Positions 36,867 to 45,256 of a DNA stretch of 64,000 nucleotides are shown piece after piece; position 1 is the stretch's first letter, and each line of letters opens with the position of its first letter. Location: NCBI GenBank assembly GCA_963662605.1, contig OY759785.1:3100001-3164000 (forward strand), written 5' to 3'. The notes beneath the pieces were generated by a model. The model saw nothing but the letters and a program-made list of their open reading frames with translations, did no database searches and was not told where the DNA came from. The translations under genes were made by a program, and so were the position numbers. The DNA comes from G963662605 sp963662605 (lineage in GTDB: Bacteria > Bacteroidota > Ignavibacteria > Ignavibacteriales > Ignavibacteriaceae).

Positions 36867-38420
36867 TCAGCTTTTATTTATGCCGCCGACAGTTATCTTC
36901 GATACTTTCACAGTCGGAAGTCCCATTGAAACAGGCACACCCTGCCCGTTCTTGCCGCAGGTCCAGCCGCCTTCCGCCATTTTTAAATCGTCACCGACCA
37001 TGACCACATCGGAAAGTACTTTAGGGCCGTTGCCGATAATGTTAATATCTTTTATGGGTTTGGTCAGTTTGCCGTCTTCAACCAGATAGCCGGATTTCAC
37101 ATAGAATGTAAAGTCTCCTGCACCGATAAATACTTGTCCGTTTGTGAAGGATTCTGCATAGATTCCTTTTTTAACACTTTTAATAATCTCTTCTTTAGTA
37201 TGAGGCCCGGGAAGCATATAGGTATTACGCATTCTGGGTTGTGGAGAAAACCGGAAAGATTCGCGCCTTCCACTGCCTGTTGGTTTGACCTTATAGAATT
37301 CAGCGCTGATACGATCGTGCATATAACTACGAAGGATACCGTTTTCAACAAGGAATGTCTTCTCGGCGGGATTGCCTTCGTCGTCTACATTAATTGATCC
37401 GCGAATATTCGGATTCGTGCCGTCATCCACGATGGAAACAAAATTCTCGGCTACCTTTTTATTTATTTTATCGCTGAATATGGAAACGTTCTTCCTGTTA
37501 AAGTCGGCTTCCATACCGTGTCCGATAGCCTCGTGTAAGAGAATTCCGGAACTACCAGCCGCCAAAATAACCGGCATCTCACCTGCTTCCGGTTTTACGG
37601 CATCAAATAACTCGACAGTGCGGCGTACGGCTTCAGATGCAAGGCGATCAATATTCTCCGGCGTAAAAAACTCGATACCGCGCCTGCCGGACAGATCAAA
37701 ATAATTTTGTTCACGTTGTCCGTTCTGTTCCGCGTTACAACTAACGGAAATTTGTCCCATCGGCTGATAATCGTATTGTATCACGCCGTCGGAGTTTGCA
37801 ATTAACACATAACTGGTTTCATCAATAAACCAGATGTTGCTTTTAATGATACGTTTATCTGCGTCAAAAACCTTTTCATTGATCTTCTGCAGGTATGGTA
37901 TCTTGGTATCAATACCGACTTGTTCCCAGGGTGTTTTTATCTGATAATAGTTCGGAAGATCTTTCGATTTAAATTGCACCGGTTTGTAGTTTCCCGAAAG
38001 ATTTGCGATGTTCGCGGCGGTTTTTGCAGCCTTCTTCATAGCTTCCGGAGTAATTTCTTCGGTGAATGAATACCCGGTCTGATCGCCTTTCAATACACGA
38101 ATACCGACGCCAAACGCGATGTCGCTGTAAGCCCGGTTAACGGATTTATCTTCGAGGCCGATATAGTTACTAATATTATGCTGGAAAAAGAGGTCACAGT
38201 AATCTCCGCCCTTGGAAAGAGCAACCGACATGATGTCATTGAGCATTTTTTCATCAACGCCAAAGTGGTTATAATAATCGAGCAGTTTCATATCCGGCGA
38301 TAGTTTTGCTCCGTACGCCTTATCGAAACTTGAAGAAAGGAAGGAAGGAATAAATGCAGTTGCTATTAGACCCTTCGTACTTTTTTCAAGGAAAGAACGA
38401 CGGGTGATTTTTGATCTCAT
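36867..38420 (-). CDS. tldD: TldD-family zinc metalloprotease with Tat signal
   Basis: 517 aa from the ATG at 38420, preceded by AAAGGAG; the frame also opens at 38441. HEAIGH (residues 296-301) is the HExxxH zinc motif of TldD. Near the N terminus is a twin-arginine signal, TRRSFLEK, followed by a hydrophobic stretch (GLIATAFIPSFLSS) and AYGA. The later motifs MRNTYMLPG and GQVFIGAGDFTFYVKSGYLVEDGKL are typical. Its partner PmbA shows no such signal. Confidence 0.92.
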   Translation of the reverse strand: MRSKITRRSFLEKSTKGLIATAFIPSFLSSSFDKAYGAKLSPDMKLLDYYNHFGVDEKMLNDIMSVALSKGGDYCDLFFQHNISNYIGLEDKSVNRAYSDIAFGVGIRVLKGDQTGYSFTEEITPEAMKKAAKTAANIANLSGNYKPVQFKSKDLPNYYQIKTPWEQVGIDTKIPYLQKINEKVFDADKRIIKSNIWFIDETSYVLIANSDGVIQYDYQPMGQISVSCNAEQNGQREQNYFDLSGRRGIEFFTPENIDRLASEAVRRTVELFDAVKPEAGEMPVILAAGSSGILLHEAIGHGMEADFNRKNVSIFSDKINKKVAENFVSIVDDGTNPNIRGSINVDDEGNPAEKTFLVENGILRSYMHDRISAEFYKVKPTGSGRRESFRFSPQPRMRNTYMLPGPHTKEEIIKSVKKGIYAESFTNGQVFIGAGDFTFYVKSGYLVEDGKLTKPIKDINIIGNGPKVLSDVVMVGDDLKMAEGGWTCGKNGQGVPVSMGLPTVKVSKITVGGINKS

Positions 38421-38655
38421 ATTATCTCCTTTAAAAATCAAATAATATATCTGCGAGACGCTTCAGTTAAGGTAAAGTGACACAGGAAAATAATAATTTT
38501 TTTATCAAAGCGCTTACCGTTCATCACTAATATTGGCGGGTTCTTATTTTTCCCATTGATATTTCCGGCTTATTAAGATAATTTGATGTTTTCAATTTTC
38601 ATCATGGAGGCCTATTAAAGAAAACGATACAATCTTTTAATGTGCGAGGTCGGAT

Positions 38656-40995
38656 TTGTACCGTTATTTGCCGTTCTTTTTTCTTTTTACCATCTGTTTG
38701 TACTCACAGGAACATAAAGTTATCCTGAAGGGCTGCGTTCTGGATGATTCATTACATACTCCTATTCCAAATTGTTCCGTTGCAATTCGTGAATTGCACA
38801 CCGGAGCAATGACCGATATATCAGGAAATTTTTCCATTAAACTCCCGCCGGGAGTTTACTCACTCCATTTTAATCATATAAGCTATTCCACACAGGTAAA
38901 GCAAATTTCCGTTCATGCTGTTGATTCCGCCCGGGTATTTACCTTTACCCTGCATGCCGCAATGCATCAGCAGAGCGAGGTCACCGTTTCTGCCAAACGG
39001 GTAGAATCCCCATCCATACAGGATATTAAGCCGAGAGATCTTATCCGCATTCCGACAATTTTTAATGATGTTCTGCGAAGCGTGACTATCCTATCAGGTG
39101 TCGTGACAAACAATGAAATGAGCAGCGGATATAACGTACACGGGGGTAATTTCAATGAGAATTTAATTTACCTGAACGGATGCGAGATATATCGCCCCTT
39201 CCTGCTGCAGCAAGGGAACGAAGAAAACCAGACACTGATAAACCCCGATATGGTGGAAGATTTGGAATTTCATACAAATATTTTCCCGGTCAATTTCGGA
39301 GACAAGATGTCGTCCGCTCTAAGTGTCAAATATAATGATACCGAGAAGGATTCCATCTCGGGTAAAATACGAGCAAGCTTTCTTAATGCCGGCATCAAAC
39401 TCGGTAAAAAATTCGGCAATACTTCCATCAGCCTCGGCGTGCGATACGCGTACCCGCAGTTCTTTCTTAACCGTCTTCAATATGAAGGAAACTACCATCC
39501 GTATTTTGCCGACATTCAGGGACAGATACATTACTCCCCTGATGCCGGTACGAATCTTACCTTCTTTTTTCTCCACGCGAAGAATGTCCACAATCTGACA
39601 CCTGCCGACTGGTCGGGAAATTTCCAATCCGACAGAGGCGCTCAGATAAACGGTCTTCTGATTAAGTATAGCGGATACCGTGAATACTCATTTCTTAATT
39701 CCATGTACACTGCGCGTTTCTCAAAAAGAATCTCCCCCGGAATAATTCTCTCTACTTCACTCTCGCATTTCAGCAATGCTGAAAATGAGAAAGAGGATCT
39801 ATCGGGAGCTTATTATTATATACCCAACTCAAAAACACCCGATCAGGACCGTGAATACATTAAAGACACTTATGAATTCCATAATAATAGTCTACGCGCG
39901 TATGTTACGGAGTTGACAGGCGGACTTTCATGGCAGATTGGTAATCACAGTTTATCATCCGGTATGTTTGCCAGACTCCGATCTGTTCGCGACGACATAC
40001 AAGAAACCACACATGAGAGCGGCCCCGCATCACTAAGTGATTCACCTGACAGCAATTACTCACATTCATTTTACTGTCCGAATGAATATGGCTTGTTTGT
40101 AATGGATAAATGGACACCGTATGTATATTTTACGGTTACGGGCGGTGTTCGCGGAACATATGAAACAATTTCGAACGAGTATTTGCTCAGCCCTCGTTTC
40201 CAGATCGAATATATTATTGACGGAAAGAATAAATTATTTTCCGGATGGGGAGTATATTATCAGCCTCCGTACTATCTCGAAAAAAGAAACAACGATGTTC
40301 CCCTTATTTCACAAAAGTCGGTTAACTACTCTTTGGGATGGGAAACCAATTTTAAAAAGACTATGTATCTGAGAGCTGAGTTATATTATAGAAATTTAAA
40401 CAACCTTATTCCATATTATACCGACGGACAGAAAATCATTTACAAGGGCGGCAACATTAATGAAGGATATGCTTATGGTGCCGACATTATGGTACAGGGC
40501 GAAGTGGTTGAAGGAATTGACAGCAGACTCGGATATAGCTATCTCTCAACTAAAGAGCGGCCGAAATCAGGCGGTCCGTGGGTACGCAGGTTGACCGATC
40601 AGACACATACAATATCGGTATTCCTGCAGGACAGAATCAAAAAGAGATCGAATTGGCAGGTACACACGAAGCTGAATCTTGGAACCGGTCTGCTATATTA
40701 TGATCGCAACGTAGTTACCGATCTTTCATCCGGAGAAAAACATCTTGAAGTCGCCTTTGATAGGCCTCTGGAATTTTTTCTTTACTTCCGTGTGGATATG
40801 GGATGTTCCACATATTTTGTCCTCAAGAACGGGCACAAGATAACCTGCACTGCGGAGGTGTTGAACATGTTCAATCAGTATAATTATTCCGGATACAGAT
40901 TCGTTCAGGTTTTCAAGGACATTCAATATCCGGTAAGGATTCCGGAAATACTTTCTGCGCGGTTTTTCAATATTCAGGTTGAGTATGAAATTTAG
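38656..40995 (+). CDS. TonB-dependent outer-membrane receptor
   Basis: 779 aa, start at TTG (38656); the signal peptide is MYRYLPFFFLFTICLYSQE. Residues 22-100 are a carboxypeptidase-regulatory-like domain (LKGCVLDDSLHTPIPNCSVAI). A plug follows (SVTILSGVVTNNEMSSGYNVHGGNFNENLIYLNG ...), then a long beta-barrel ending RFFNIQVEYEI with a terminal aromatic-rich strand. The substrate is unknown; no SusD-like partner lies next to it. Its end overlaps the convergent trmO gene by 4 bases. Confidence 0.88.
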   Translation: MYRYLPFFFLFTICLYSQEHKVILKGCVLDDSLHTPIPNCSVAIRELHTGAMTDISGNFSIKLPPGVYSLHFNHISYSTQVKQISVHAVDSARVFTFTLHAAMHQQSEVTVSAKRVESPSIQDIKPRDLIRIPTIFNDVLRSVTILSGVVTNNEMSSGYNVHGGNFNENLIYLNGCEIYRPFLLQQGNEENQTLINPDMVEDLEFHTNIFPVNFGDKMSSALSVKYNDTEKDSISGKIRASFLNAGIKLGKKFGNTSISLGVRYAYPQFFLNRLQYEGNYHPYFADIQGQIHYSPDAGTNLTFFFLHAKNVHNLTPADWSGNFQSDRGAQINGLLIKYSGYREYSFLNSMYTARFSKRISPGIILSTSLSHFSNAENEKEDLSGAYYYIPNSKTPDQDREYIKDTYEFHNNSLRAYVTELTGGLSWQIGNHSLSSGMFARLRSVRDDIQETTHESGPASLSDSPDSNYSHSFYCPNEYGLFVMDKWTPYVYFTVTGGVRGTYETISNEYLLSPRFQIEYIIDGKNKLFSGWGVYYQPPYYLEKRNNDVPLISQKSVNYSLGWETNFKKTMYLRAELYYRNLNNLIPYYTDGQKIIYKGGNINEGYAYGADIMVQGEVVEGIDSRLGYSYLSTKERPKSGGPWVRRLTDQTHTISVFLQDRIKKRSNWQVHTKLNLGTGLLYYDRNVVTDLSSGEKHLEVAFDRPLEFFLYFRVDMGCSTYFVLKNGHKITCTAEVLNMFNQYNYSGYRFVQVFKDIQYPVRIPEILSARFFNIQVEYEI

Positions 40996-41774
40996 AAGTT
41001 CCCGGCAAAACGGCGGTGAATTTCTTTATCCTCATAGACATCTGTTTTTTTGTCGAGCATCTCAGCAGCAGTGTATCCGGAATATACATTGGTAATGCGC
41101 AAGGTTTTATCCTTTGCATCAACTGTGTATGATATTCTCCATGTACGATACGAAAGGACGAAATGCTTTTCACTTTTTGCAATTCGCTTCCGGGAGTCAT
41201 CAGTCGGATTGAATTCAAGTTGAAGTCTCGCGAAACTCCGTAAATTTATGCCTGCCTGCTGCCTCAACCACTTCATTTTGTCGGCAGCAATATCATCGAA
41301 CTCGATTTCGTACTTATTCTCTACTCCCGATTTCACCCATCCCGTTTTTACATCGGGAAAAGAATCCGAATACGGCAGATATGGTTTTATATCTAAAACC
41401 GGAGAACCGTCGAGAATATCTGATTCAGTGATAACGATTTTCAATCCTTCGACTTTCAACAGCTTAACACAACTCATGCCTATAGGGTTAGGTCTGTATG
41501 GCGCTCTTGTCGCAAACACACCGATTTTTTTGCGCGTATGCCTTGGTGGCGATACTTTCGGTTTCCAGTTTGAATTGAGATGAAATTGATAAATAACCCA
41601 GATGCGCTCAAATCCGTCAAGGTCATCAACGGCTTGTTCAAAATTACGATGCGGCTGAAGGGATATTACCGAAACGTTTTCCTCGGCAAGCACGCCCTGC
41701 CGAGGAGTTTCATAGCGGTATTTTTTATCCGATGAAACGTAACCGATTGGTTCGTATAAATTTTTAGTAAGCAT
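40992..41774 (-). CDS. trmO: tRNA (t6A37) N6-methyltransferase TrmO-like
   Basis: 260 aa. The N-terminal TsaA/VirR-type fold contains PIGYVSSDKKYRYETPRQGVL, RIWVIYQFHLNSNWKPKVSPPR and KKIGVFATRAPYRPNPIGMSCVKLL, all signatures of the YaeB/TrmO family; DILDGSPVLDIKPYLPYSD follows. The C-terminal part resembles the E. coli TrmO C-domain. The enzyme methylates t6A37 in a tRNA subset using SAM. Confidence 0.9.
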   Translation of the reverse strand: MLTKNLYEPIGYVSSDKKYRYETPRQGVLAEENVSVISLQPHRNFEQAVDDLDGFERIWVIYQFHLNSNWKPKVSPPRHTRKKIGVFATRAPYRPNPIGMSCVKLLKVEGLKIVITESDILDGSPVLDIKPYLPYSDSFPDVKTGWVKSGVENKYEIEFDDIAADKMKWLRQQAGINLRSFARLQLEFNPTDDSRKRIAKSEKHFVLSYRTWRISYTVDAKDKTLRITNVYSGYTAAEMLDKKTDVYEDKEIHRRFAGNF

Positions 41775-41853
41775 ACAATATTCCCGATGAACCCGAAAGT
41801 TTTTTACTCATACACGTAATATATTCTTTTACGCGTTCACAGGGAAAATTTTG

Positions 41854-41927
41854 AGGCGATGACCGGATTCGAACCGGTGAATAAAGGATTTGCAGTCCTT
41901 CGCCTTTGACCACTTGGCTACACCGCC
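41854..41927 (-). tRNA. tRNA-Cys (GCA)
   Basis: Cloverleaf on the minus strand: acceptor stem GGCGGTG pairs with CATCGCC, the D-arm has AGTGGT, the anticodon loop is CTGCAAA (anticodon GCA), and the T-arm is CCGGTTCGAATCCGG. The discriminator base is U, the identity base for Cys. No CCA is encoded. It lies 36 bases beyond the metY terminator, so it may be made by read-through from the cys operon or from its own promoter. Confidence 0.95.
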
Positions 41928-41929
41928 AT

Positions 41930-41963
41930 AAAAAAAGAGCGTGCTCCAACTACGGCACGCTCT
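41930..41963 (-). terminator. Intrinsic terminator after metY
   Basis: Minus-strand 9-bp stem AGAGCGTGC / GCACGCTCT with a 10-base loop, then a TTTTTTT run, located between the metY stop and tRNA-Cys. Confidence 0.9.
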
Positions 41964-41974
41964 GAATACTGCTG

Positions 41975-43291
41975 CTATTTTGAAACAGCGGCAGTAAGTG
42001 CGATATCGAAATCTTCGATAATATCATCAATGTGTTCAAGACCGACCGACACTCTGATGAGATCCGGAGATACGCCCGCATCTCTCTGTTCCCGCTCTTC
42101 CAACTGTGAATGGGTTGTAGAGGCTGGGTGAATAACAAGAGTTTTAGCATCACCCACGTTTGCCAACAGACTTGAAAGCTTTACATTATTGATAAACGAC
42201 TTACCGGCTTCCAATCCTCCCTTTATGCCGAAGGCGAGCATAGATCCATAGAGTCCGGGACGCAGATATTTTTTCGCAATTTCATGGTACTCATCACTTT
42301 CCAGTCCCGGGAACCATACCCAGCTGACTCTGCTATCCTGAGCAAGCCAATTGGCAAGCTTCAACGCATTTTCACTGTGTCGTTCGATACGCAGCGATAA
42401 AGTCTCTAATCCCTGTAAGAATAAAAATGAGTTAAACGGACTTAATGCCGGGCCGATGTCACGGAGAGCTTCGACTCTTGCACGGATAATAAATGCAATG
42501 TTACCGAAAGGCCCGCCGCTTCCGAAAATTTCCCAGAACTTCAGTCCATGATAACCGGGGCTCGGCTCAGTAAAAATAGGAAACTTGCCGTTGCCCCAGT
42601 TAAATTTCCCCGAATCAACGATGACACCTCCGATTGAGGTACCATGGCCGCCTATCCACTTTGTTGCTGACTCTACAACAATGTCAGCGCCATGATCAAT
42701 CGGCCGGACTAAATATCCACCCGCTCCGAAGGTGTTGTCAACGATGAGGGGAATACCATGTTTGTGAGCAACTTCCGATAAAGCCTTAATATCGGCAACA
42801 TTGAGCCGCGGATTACCGATGGATTCGATATACAGGGCTTTTGTTTTATCATCAATCAATTTTTCATAATCTGCGGGAGTTTCGCCTGAGGTAAATTTAA
42901 CGTCAATGCCCAATCTTGGGAATGTAACTTTAAATTGATTATACGTTCCGCCGTAGAGCAAAGGCGTTGAAACGATATTCTCCCCGGCTTGAGCAATTGT
43001 TGTAATCGCGATAAACTGCGCAGCATGTCCGGAGCCAACTGCGAGTGCCGCAACGCCGCCTTCGAGAGCTGCAATTCTTTTCTCGAAAACATCATTCGTC
43101 GGATTCATAATTCTTGAATAAATATTGCCGAATTTATTGAGACCGAATAAATCAGCAGCATCTTTGGCATCTTCAAACACATATGAAGTCGTTTGATAAA
43201 TCGGTACGGCTCTGGAATGAGTTGTCGGATCTACTTCCTGTCCTGCATGCAATTGCAACGTTTCGAATTTATAATTTCTTTGTTCACTCAT
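41975..43291 (-). CDS. metY: O-acetylhomoserine sulfhydrylase (MetY-type)
   Basis: 438 aa Cys/Met-metabolism PLP enzyme. PLP lysine Lys211 lies in VVESATKWIGGHGT; the YSRIMNPTNDVFEKRIAALEGG motif and the length of about 430 are characteristic of MetY rather than MetB/MetC. It makes homocysteine from O-acetylhomoserine and sulfide. Ribosome site AAAGGAG. Third gene of the cysK-DUF4395-metY run. Confidence 0.95.
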   Translation of the reverse strand: MSEQRNYKFETLQLHAGQEVDPTTHSRAVPIYQTTSYVFEDAKDAADLFGLNKFGNIYSRIMNPTNDVFEKRIAALEGGVAALAVGSGHAAQFIAITTIAQAGENIVSTPLLYGGTYNQFKVTFPRLGIDVKFTSGETPADYEKLIDDKTKALYIESIGNPRLNVADIKALSEVAHKHGIPLIVDNTFGAGGYLVRPIDHGADIVVESATKWIGGHGTSIGGVIVDSGKFNWGNGKFPIFTEPSPGYHGLKFWEIFGSGGPFGNIAFIIRARVEALRDIGPALSPFNSFLFLQGLETLSLRIERHSENALKLANWLAQDSRVSWVWFPGLESDEYHEIAKKYLRPGLYGSMLAFGIKGGLEAGKSFINNVKLSSLLANVGDAKTLVIHPASTTHSQLEEREQRDAGVSPDLIRVSVGLEHIDDIIEDFDIALTAAVSK

Positions 43292-43324
43292 AAAAAACTC
43301 CTTTATAATATTTTTATTTGTAGT

Positions 43325-43774
43325 TCAATTATTAATAGAAAATTTGTAGCGGTATAACTTGAAATGATAGTAGAAAAAACAACCGACACAGAATCCCGAA
43401 AGCGCGACACCGGTTACTCCGATAACTGCCGCTACAATTATCCATGCCGCCAAATTCAATCCTGCAAGAAATGCAGTTTGAGCGGTAAGAAGCATGATAA
43501 CAAGAAGCCAATTGTTGAACTGTATCAATTTCGCATCTTCGGATTCAGAGCCGGACAAGCGTTTTTTCAAAAGCATTTTACCGACACGCCCGATAAGATT
43601 CCATCGCTTTCCAAACAAGAGTCCGGGTAAAAGCAAAGCCAGCAGAATTGTGACTCCATATGAGAACTGAAACACCAGACTTAAAGCGAGTGTAACTGCG
43701 TATATCCATCTGCTGAAAGTAACGACCGGTACAGGGACGTCACCAGCAGCGTTTTGTTTTTCTACATTACTCAT
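43325..43774 (-). CDS. DUF4395 membrane protein
   Basis: 149 aa with four membrane segments (near residues 25-52, 89-105, 106-124 and 125-140) and a soluble loop between the second and third. It matches the size and layout of DUF4395 proteins, which often lie beside thiosulfate sulfurtransferase, peroxiredoxin or cysteine-synthesis genes. Here it sits between cysK and metY, so a link to sulfur metabolism is likely; the function is unknown. Confidence 0.75.
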   Translation of the reverse strand: MSNVEKQNAAGDVPVPVVTFSRWIYAVTLALSLVFQFSYGVTILLALLLPGLLFGKRWNLIGRVGKMLLKKRLSGSESEDAKLIQFNNWLLVIMLLTAQTAFLAGLNLAAWIIVAAVIGVTGVALSGFCVGCFFYYHFKLYRYKFSINN

Positions 43775-43798
43775 TTTTTTCTTTCAGTATAACTTAAA

Positions 43799-44710
43799 TT
43801 AAAATAATCCGTCAACCGACAAATAACGCTCGCCGGTATCGTACGTAAAGACTAATATTTTACTGTTGTCTTTAATGTCAGGCAGCTTTTTTGCAACAGC
43901 GGCAAGTGATGCTGCCGAAGATACGCCGACAAACAGACCTTCTTCTTTCGCGGCGCGGGCTGCATATGCAAAAGCTTCGTCTTTAGAAACCAGGATGATA
44001 CCATCCAGCAATTCAGTATTCAAAATTGCGGGAACAAATCCCGCACCGATTCCCTGAATTGGATGCGGACCGGGTTTTCCGCCACTTAAAACGGGCGAAA
44101 GTTCAGGCTCAACTGCGAATACTTTTAACTGAGGGAATTTAGCTTTTAATACTTGAGCTACACCGGTAATGTGTCCACCGGTACCCACACCGGTTACCAG
44201 ATAATCGAGACCTTCGGGGAAATCTTTAAGAATTTCCTGTGCAGTTGTTTCTCTGTGAGCTTTTACGTTGGCTTCGTTTTCGAATTGATTCGGAATCCAT
44301 GCCTTCGAATTTTGTTCAACTATTTCTTTTGCGCGTGCAATGGCTCCGGGCATACCCTTTTCGCGGGGAGTTAATTCAAGCTGCGCACCATACGCGGCCA
44401 TTAATCTGCGTCGTTCAATGGACATTGATTCGGGCATCACTAATATTAACTGATAACCTTTAACGGCGGCGACTAATGCAAGACCGATTCCCGTATTTCC
44501 CGATGTCGGTTCAACTATAATGCTGTCTTTCGTGAGAATGCCCTTTTGTTCGGCATCTTCTATCATTGCAAGGGCGATACGATCCTTAATACTCCCGCCG
44601 GGATTCGTTTTTTCTATTTTAGCCCATACTTCCACTCTGGAATTGAATAATTTATTAATCTTCACATGTGGTGTGTTGCCGATGGTTTCGAGAATGCTAT
44701 TAGCTTTCAT
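43799..44710 (-). CDS. cysK: Cysteine synthase A (O-acetylserine sulfhydrylase)
   Basis: 303 aa. PLP lysine Lys42 in NPGGSIKDRIA; substrate-loop motif EPTSGNTGIGLA; VGTGGHITGV binds the PLP phosphate. The ending TYDTGERYLSVDGLF is typical of CysK. AAGGAT precedes the ATG. It is the first structural gene of the operon and lies 50 bases downstream of an intrinsic terminator and 110 bases downstream of a cysteine-rich leader frame. Confidence 0.97.
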   Translation of the reverse strand: MKANSILETIGNTPHVKINKLFNSRVEVWAKIEKTNPGGSIKDRIALAMIEDAEQKGILTKDSIIVEPTSGNTGIGLALVAAVKGYQLILVMPESMSIERRRLMAAYGAQLELTPREKGMPGAIARAKEIVEQNSKAWIPNQFENEANVKAHRETTAQEILKDFPEGLDYLVTGVGTGGHITGVAQVLKAKFPQLKVFAVEPELSPVLSGGKPGPHPIQGIGAGFVPAILNTELLDGIILVSKDEAFAYAARAAKEEGLFVGVSSAASLAAVAKKLPDIKDNSKILVFTYDTGERYLSVDGLF

Positions 44711-44751
44711 TTTGTCTATCCTTACTGTTATTTTGTTGTTTTTAACTATTT

Positions 44752-44783
44752 AAAACAAAAAAGCCCTTCCGGGGGAAGGGCTT
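44752..44783 (-). terminator. Attenuator terminator upstream of cysK
   Basis: Minus-strand stem AAGCCCTTCC / GGAAGGGCTT (arms 44774-44783 and 44761-44770) with a CCC loop, followed by TTTTGTTTT. It lies between the cysteine leader peptide and the cysK start, where it would stop transcription before the first structural gene. The 5' arm can also pair 9 of 10 with GGAAGGACTT at 44828-44837 in the leader frame, giving an antiterminator. Confidence 0.88.
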
Positions 44784-44820
44784 ATATACAATCTGATAAT
44801 ACTATGTATGTATTGTTAAA

Positions 44821-44922
44821 TCAGACAAAGTCCTTCCTGTCTGCGCTTTCGCAGCACATACAGCAACAACACATGCAAGCTGTGTTATTTGAGAGGGTAT
44901 TATGTCTGTTTGTATTTTTCAT
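44821..44922 (-). CDS. Cysteine-rich leader peptide (attenuator) of cysK operon
   Basis: 33 codons, ATG at 44922 and TGA at 44821. Residues 16-24 read CMCCCCMCC: seven Cys and two Met in nine codons (TGC ATG TGT TGT TGC TGT ATG TGC TGC). It lies just upstream of an intrinsic terminator and of cysK, like the leader peptides of ribosome-mediated attenuators. The end of the frame contains CAGACA (44838-44843) and TGTCTG (44822-44827), which can form a hairpin whose 10-base loop is exactly the antiterminator strand GGAAGGACTT. A short CTGCG-AAAG-CGCAG hairpin overlaps the last Cys codons. No strong ribosome site is visible. Confidence 0.85.
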   Translation of the reverse strand: MKNTNRHNTLSNNTACMCCCCMCCESADRKDFV

Positions 44923-44933
44923 AAATTATTTTG

Positions 44934-44963
44934 CAATATAACCGTGAAAACCTAAAAACGCAA
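44934..44963 (-). promoter_or_regulatory. Candidate promoter of the cys leader/operon
   Basis: On the minus strand TTG (44961-44963), a 20-base spacer, then TATATTG (44934-44940), close to the Bacteroidota consensus of TTTG at -33 and TAnnTTTG at -7. Transcription would start only a few bases before the leader ATG, so the leader mRNA would have a very short 5' end. Confidence 0.5.
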
Positions 44964-45256
44964 GTCAGTATGCGTTATTTTTTTCTGATTTTAAAGTTCC
45001 TTGCTGTTCTAACCTATTTTACTCTGTCTATTTTTCAATTTTTGTACTATCTTATAACCGGAAATCTCTCTTATCTTCCCTGTAAGAAAAGAACGAGAGA
45101 GTAATTCCAGTTTATTTTTACCGGCTGATCTTTCAGCCATAGTTCTGAAATCATCATTGATTCCACCTTTCATTTATTCTTGTATCAACTATAGCAACAA
45201 TGAGATTCCGGAAAAAGTTTCCATAAATATCATTTTATTTCGGTTTATTTTACGTA
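44964..45256. other. Intergenic region between divergent cys operon and purine permease
   Basis: No gene seen. It holds a small hairpin, GGCTGA-TCTT-TCAGCC at 45123-45138, in the presumed 5' region of the permease. No purine-riboswitch core was recognised. Confidence 0.5.

Noticed and set aside
38442..38655. Cobalamin riboswitch upstream of the TonB-dependent receptor
   Set aside because: No B12-box or conserved core seen in the 214 bases before the gene.
40992..41927. Functional link between trmO and the adjacent tRNA-Cys
   Set aside because: TrmO acts on t6A37, found in tRNAs that read ANN codons; tRNA-Cys reads UGY, so the adjacency is probably chance.
44666..44941. 91-codon plus-strand open frame opposite cysK start and leader
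   Set aside because: It reads antisense through the attenuator terminator and the Cys leader; its content is explained by the minus-strand features.
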